Shown here: piece by piece, positions 57,259-64,000 of the stretch
How the letters are laid out: each line of letters opens with the position of its first letter
Position numbering within the stretch: the first letter of the stretch is position 1
Assembly: GCA_034620365.1 (NCBI GenBank)
Contig: JAQGEQ010000357.1
Location: 248,001 to 312,000 of the forward strand
Source: Pegea sp. RAD2-039
Lineage: Eukaryota > Chordata > Thaliacea > Salpida > Salpidae
Length of the DNA stretch: 64,000 nt
Direction: 5' to 3'
Translations under genes and position numbers: made by a program
The notes under the pieces: model-generated
Databases searched by the model: none
Told to the model about the DNA's origin: nothing
The model's input: the letters and a program-made list of their open reading frames with translations, nothing else

Positions 57259-60200
57259 CGTTCAATATTTCAAATTCTATCAAACCAGTTTAAAAAGATT
57301 CAATCAAATACTCAAAGTCACAACATCTTTGTTTGATAATAAATAGTTTTAAATTGAAATGTTTAATTAAAAAGATAATTTTTCGAATCGATGAGTTTGA
57401 ATATTTGGTTTAAAACTAATTCAAATCAAACTCGGGCTACTATTGCAGCCAAAAAAAGTTTGATTTTTACTCAAAAACTTTCTAAAAATAAAATAAATGT
57501 AGAAAAGATTTAGTTCAATGTGAAGTTTGTTTTATATTTCTTATTAGAAGTAGAAATATGATCAGATATTTATAAAAATTATAAACTGGCATAAAACTTA
57601 TAAAAAATTTAATAAAAACCAATAAAACAAACATTCAAACTTGACTTGCTGTTATAAGCAGTGATACCAATTTCATTTCTTCTAAACAGCTATAAGAATA
57701 TTTTAGAATGACTAAAAAGTGCTCATAATAAAAATAGTAATAACAATTAAAGATGTTTTTACATAAAAAGTATAAATATTAAGGTTTGATGAGGATCGAT
57801 TGTAAATACTGTTAAAATTATAATTTCTAGTTTGGCAACATAAGTTTAGTTAATGATATCAAGGCCCTGGTACTTACATCATTCATAACAAGAAGACTTG
57901 CAGCCGTGTTTTACTGAAAGTAAGCTTGACCTTTGAACTGTTGTTAACTGAAAAAAAATGAATTTATTGATTACAAATTAAGTTTAATAAAAGCTTTGTT
58001 CAATCAAACATTTTCAAGATTTAAGTAATTTCGAATTAATAATTTGAAAATATTGGAATGATTTATCAAAATAGATAAACAAAAATTACTCGACAAAAAG
58101 ACTGTAATCCAAAGTAATTTTGAAATATCAACTTAGCATTTATTAAACTGAAAAACTTTTTTGTTTTGCTAGCGACACGAAAAACATGAATCCTTTGTTT
58201 TTACTGTTAAGAATCAACTGAAGCAACAAAATATGTTTCAAATCTTAGCTGAAAATAAAATTAAAACTCAAATTTTTATCATATTTCTGCTCATGGTTCA
58301 AAGATACTTTGTTTTTTTCAAACACTAAAGTAGAAAATAACATGAACCGAATAAACCCTAAAATATTTTAATAAATGCTAGAAAATCGATTTTAATCTTT
58401 TAAACATTTACTGTTTGGTCTGCCAAAATTTAATAGCCAAAAAACCTTTTGAGATTTCAGCTTTGTTTAAGAAATTTTTGGTGGAATTTAATTTTAAATT
58501 TATTTGCCATTAATATTGAAGAACTTATCAAAATATTTTTTTAAATCTGCAATTTTTAATATAAGATTACAAATTTAGAAATTGTTTGAGTTTATTGATA
58601 AGTAAATCAACTTTATAAATACTTGATACTATAAGATGGCCAAGAAATTATGTAACTGACTTTTTCCATTTTAAAAACCTTATTTAAAAAGATGTTTATT
58701 CTAATTATTTGCTCAAAAATTTTTATTTTGTAACTTACACCAATTCTTCAAAATCAGATATGAAATAATTTTTTTAAAACTACAGATTTCATTTCCTAGA
58801 AAATAGGAACATTTAATTATTAAAATAACCCCTAAAGATATATCTATCAACGAAAATTAGTTGGAAGTCTTTCCACAGAATTATTATTAAGACCTTTTGA
58901 TTAAAAACAGTTTTTTTATTTGCCAATTAGACTGTATTAAAAGTCAATGTCTAAAAACTGTCTTATTATATTTGCATAAGTGAATATATTGCTTTCAAAA
59001 CTAGTTTAAGATAAAAGATGTAAAGCAAGAACGTTTCAATCTCAAAATACATCTTACTTCAACAAAAGATTTGCTAAAAAAATCCAAATTTTCATTAATA
59101 AAAAATTTGAGAAATTTATATAAAAATTCAGATGTACGATTTAATAAGGAAAATGAATAACTGCAGGTATGTTAATTTGAATTTAAGATGATGTGATAAA
59201 GACGAAAAGTAAAAAAAATAAAGATAGACAAGAAAAATCCTAATTAAAGTAAGTTTAAACATTTAAATAGGAACTATTTAGTAGAATATATTTCCATTTT
59301 CACCAATTTCTTAAAACTTAGCTCATTTTACAAAATTAGTTCATTCATAAAAACTAAGTTTAATATCTCATTTAGTTGATTATAATTTTATTCTTATTTT
59401 TTTGTTGTAATTAATAAATCTGTTAAAAAATTACAACTTAAAAATATATAATTTTTATTGAACTCATTTAGGTTTAGTTTTAGTCTAGAGTTTAAAGAAA
59501 AAAACTTTAATTTATAAAATTTTAGTATAGGCAAATAATGAATTGTTTATTGTATAGATAAATAAAAAACTGTAAAAGAATTAAGACCTTGTTTTAAAAA
59601 GAATAAGTTGATTTTCTTTTAAAAAATTTTAAGGGATTGTTTAAAATGATTAATTTTTGTTTATTTTAAAGTAAATAACTTTCGTAGTAGTTACTTTGTT
59701 TCAAAGTATTTTATTTAAAACAGTATTCTAAATTATCTAAATGTTAGATTTATCTGTATAAAAATTGTCTGGTAGAAAGAAAGTATTTTTAATTGTTCTA
59801 AACAAAGAATAAATGTGTTTGAACAAATTTGTGGTAACAAACTTTTGTATTAATTTAACCAAAAGTAATTAGCTTTTGTTGTTAAAACACGCATGTTTTA
59901 GAACTTTTTGAGAGAGGTTTTGACCTTATTTGTTTTAAATAGCAACAAAAAATTATTACATAACTTGTTTTGCAACTTTAATCTTTTATAATGTCTAATT
60001 TTGTTATAGTTTCTACACAAATAAAAAAAGCTGTCAAAAATAAAAGCAACGTTTTTTCAATATTTATAAAATGTTTAACTATTAAGTATTTAATCAAATT
60101 AAAGATTATTTATAGAGGGAACAGAAAACTTTTAAATCAAAATGTTTGGCGTTAATTAAAAATCAGCTGGTCTTCTTATTGCTTTACGCTGTATGGTTTT

Positions 60201-63200
60201 TATAATTGAATTATCAAAATAAACGAAAAAACTTTTAACTTAGACGACAGAAATAATAATTATAAAAATAAAATACATTAAAACAATTTTATTAAGCATG
60301 AACATTTTTAATAATTTGCAATAAAATGCCTAAAGCAAATTACTTTGCCGGTAAAGTTAATATATATTTTGTATGAAATTATGGCTTTAAAGAATTTTGT
60401 AATCAAAAATTTTTCATAATCGAATTAAATTAAAGATGGTAGCCTTTTAAACTTATTTTTATAAAACAACTTTCCATAAAAAAGTAAAAAAAAAACTACA
60501 TATTACTTCAATAGTTTATTTTATATTTCTCGAATATTTTGTTTATTGTTTAAAACTATTTAGTAAATTTATTTTAAGTTTGAAATATGATTACAATTGT
60601 TTTATTTTCACTTTTTTCACCCGTAAAAACCATGATATTATGCAATAGCTTTTAAAACTTTCTTTAAAATATTTCTTTAATTTACATATTTAATTATTTC
60701 TTAAGCAATGCTTGAAGCGGTTTGCTAAAATTTTTTTTTGCATTTTCAATCATCAAAGGTAAGATTTATTTGAAATCACATATTTTTGTCTGTTTCTTCT
60801 AACAGAGGAGCTTTTTCATTGCAGGGTGCTACATCAGTGCAATTTATGTCTAATAAATAGTTTTTATTGATACTTGAACAACTTGTAACTTATATATTAC
60901 AATATCAAAAAGTTTTATCAAAACTTTTTCCATTTAAAATAGAAATGCAATTAGTTATTTTGCTGTATAATTTTTATTACGTTTTGTTGCAATGACCAAA
61001 ACAAGTAAATTTCCTGCAATACACCAGCCACTGATATTAGACTCAACACAATATAAAAGAATGAGCTTATAAACTAGCTGGCTACAAAAAAATACTTTTT
61101 TTGACCTTTTAATCGAGCCAGTAAAGTCAAAATGCTCGTTTTTTGAATAAGCCACGTTTTCGTGAGTAGCATTTTTGGATCATAAAAATATTTTCAGAGC
61201 TAAAATTTAAAACCATTTGATAAATAAGAACTTTCTGTAACTCTTATTGTTTTACCAAGAATTAATTTCAAAAATGAGATGTTGTAGAAACTAATACTTT
61301 ATTTATTAAATATTCAATTTTTCTAAATCTAGAATTGAAAATAGTAAAATGCAATTTGGTTTGCTGAGTTCAACTTTAGTTCATGTTCAAACTGTTGTTG
61401 ACTTTTCACTAGATGTCATTTGTAATGAAATTTGTCAACAGTGACTCTTTGCATGATATCTCAGCTTGTCTATACACGTATAGACTTTCAAAGTTTTATT
61501 GAAAACTTCTAATAATAAACATTATTAGAGTTTTAAATTCAGATGATGATATAAACAATTTGTTTTTATAAAATGCCTGAAGACTACAATAGAAATTTTG
61601 AAATTATGAGTCAAATCTTTCCATCAGTAATTAAAAAATTTATTGTTATTAAAGTTCAATGTAATCATCAGATAAATAAATTTTAAATCTAATCTGTTTG
61701 AATACGATTTCTTTGATCTTGAATTTAATTTGTCTGTTTTATTAATTATACGAGATACGAAAGTAAAACTTCTCTATTTTGAAACAACTTTTAGCAATCA
61801 AGAGTAAGTAATTATAGATAGATGTACAGATTAAAGTACTTACCTTACAACTATTTTTAAGTTTTAAAACGCTATCAATCAATATACATCTACTATTTCA
61901 AGCAATCGTGTTTAATTAAATATAAATTAAAATTGATGTTTAATTGAAAAGTACTTAAAACAGTTAATTAGTCGAAAATAATAAAGTCAAAACGTAATTG
62001 ATGTTTTAGTAATTTTTTAATCAGTATATATTATTATGAATTATTTAAATATATATTAGTCTTAAAAAGTCTTTAACTCGAGGATTCTATTTCAACCAAA
62101 AGTATCCTCAGTTAAAGACTTTTCAAGTCAATCTTAGTATGAAAAAGTTAAAACTAATTTTACAATTTTGTAATTTTAAACAACTTTGTTTCTGTGCTTA
62201 AAATCTACAAAAACTAAATAGCCAACTTTTGGTTTACTGTTTTATCAGATATATAAAACTTTTTTGTAAGATTTAATTGAAATATTTTGAGTATTTGATA
62301 TGAAAATAAAAACTGGTTTGTTGCAAACAACTCTTAAAAAATCTTCTATTTACAAAGATCATACAGATTAAATTTACTGTTTGAAAACTTATTTGAAAAT
62401 AAATAATTGAGGATAAGAATTTAAAATGTTTTTAAAATTACTAAGCAGTAAAAAAAACTTTATTTTTAATGTTTTGTAAAATACAATTTCAAAACAATTT
62501 TCTTTACAATCTAAATTCATCATATTGATATTAGGTTGTTACAATTTTGTAGTTTTTGCATTTATTTCACTGATACATAGAATATTTTAGCCTAACATCT
62601 ATTCGATCATAAATTAAGAAAGATTATTCTGTATAAAATTTGAATTCTAAATACCTATCATGAAAATTTGGGTTTAGAAGTTTCTGATTTAATTCCAAAG
62701 TTATTTAATTAATTTGCAAGTTTGCAGTTTCTGAAACTTTTAAGATTCATTAGACGTAGATACTGAATGATGAGATTAAATCTTACTTAGAACTCTTTTT
62801 TAGTCTTATATAAGTAAATATTTTTCTATATGAAGTAAATAACAAATTGAGATTTGATTAAAAATTGTGAAAAGTAGGTGACCACTTTAAAAGATTTATT
62901 TGAAAACAATTATTTGATTGGAAATACCCCTTTAGTTAAATCAACTTGCCAACATCTTAAAATACAATTTTGGCTGATTTTGAACTAATGTAATGGTGAT
63001 AAGCCAAGAAATTAGCGGAAACAATATTAACGTATATTGCAGGCGACGATTTTTCTTATTAAAACGTTTGTTATCACTTAGTTAGTAATTAACTTCCTTT
63101 TTTAAAACACTTTTTTAACATATTTTGAATTCATAAATTTCAACTCATTTTAAAATAAATCTTATTAAATGTCAATATTAAATTATTACGCAGTTTATTT

Positions 63201-64000
63201 TAACTAAATTAGATTATTTAAGCAAGAAAGTTCTATTTTAAATAAAATATAAATTATGTTAAAACTTACAAACTAATTTTAGAAATAAATAAATCAATAT
63301 TTTTAAAATAAATTTTAGAAATGTCTATATCTCATTTTAAAAAATTGTTTTGAAGAAACTTTTTGTTTATTACAAGTTTGAGACTTGTAAGCAAAACTTA
63401 AAATCGTAATAAACTAGTAATTAACAAGTAAGAAACCTTTTCATATTACTATTTTATGTAAAGAAATTAAGTAATAATTACTTGTAGCATTTGTACTATC
63501 TGCTAATATTCCAAGAAATGCTTGCAAAACTAAAACTTCATTACTAGCTTGCTAACATAGGTCATAACATGATTTTGAAATGTTGCCAAAAATGTGTGGT
63601 ATATAAACGAGCACCGCATAACGTGGCTAAGGTTTATGAGCTAATATTTAACTGAAGTTTTGAAGAACCATAGTATAACTATGATTAGTTTTATGCAATA
63701 AAGTTAAATTTTATCAATCTTAGAAAATATCAAGTATAATTTTTCTACCAAATTTGTTTGCAGGTTAATTGATCTATGGGATAATTTGTTTTATTGATAA
63801 ACTAAAATGATTGATTAATTATTTGGATAATATATCATTAAGTAACTCGTTTAGTAAATATATTAAAATTAGAAGTTTTTCTGCAATTTTATTTGTGAGT
63901 GTCGAGAAGCTTACAAGTAACAATAAAATGACTCTTATAATAACTCTAATATTTTATATTACTGATAAAGAATAGAATTTCACATATTGGCAATTAAAAA
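57259..64000. other. AT-rich right end without genes
   Basis: About 6.7 kb in which I can support no gene. Two small signals are reported as findings: a hairpin at 62065-62123 and a minus-strand frame at 61155-60955 whose end resembles the first membrane helix of a G-protein-coupled receptor. Confidence 0.55.
62065..62123. other. 20-bp perfect-stem hairpin
   Basis: Left arm 62065-62085 begins AAAAGTCTTTAACT. Right arm 62104-62123 is its reverse complement except for one extra base. The loop is 18 nt, with looser pairing continuing outside. It may be a small RNA precursor, a mobile-element end or chance. Confidence 0.5.

Overview
The window is nuclear DNA from an animal, most likely an invertebrate. 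It is AT-rich, its introns are GT-AG and mostly 45-60 bp long, and it encodes families known from animals only (GRIP, LRIG, RIPOR). The phylum cannot be fixed from this sequence. All exon models below were built by hand from splice signals, reading phase and family alignment. Most close without a frame conflict.

Layout, left to right: MCMBP (-, uninterrupted ORF, 1428-2966); AT-rich spacer with a degenerate dispersed repeat; OGG1 DNA glycosylase (+, 8 exons, 5687-7276); a Ulp1/SENP-like protease with a PHD-type finger (+, 8597-11016); RIPOR (-, 23 exons, 11131-17929); LRIG (-, 19 exons, 19975-26737); about 3.8 kb without genes; GRIP with seven PDZ domains (-, 20 exons, 30567-36747), carrying an unrecognised secreted-protein gene on the opposite strand inside its intron 9 (34056-34859); COQ4 (-, 5 exons, 38936-40504); an HRI-type eIF2alpha kinase (-, uninterrupted ORF, 40820-42574); about 3.4 kb without genes; a mitochondrial-type valyl-tRNA synthetase (+, 17 exons, 46021-49979); an SLC16 monocarboxylate transporter (-, 6 exons, 50949-52562); then about 11 kb of AT-rich sequence with a retroelement fragment, one coding-like island of unknown origin and a hairpin. 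The neighbours do not form a pathway. They are ordinary housekeeping and cell-surface or scaffold genes.

The outstanding feature is the 8-bp palindrome TGACGTCA, usually within GATGACGTCATC. I count about 110 exact copies by eye, where a random sequence of this composition would hold about one. It fills introns, UTRs and exons of OGG1, RIPOR, LRIG, GRIP, the nested gene, VARS and SLC16A. It is absent from the uninterrupted MCMBP and HRI genes, from the protease gene and from the long AT-rich spacers. In exons it is read as Asp-Val or Thr-Ser. It supplies the stop codon of two genes and parts of several splice sites, and it is the core of the 36-bp repeat in the nested gene.
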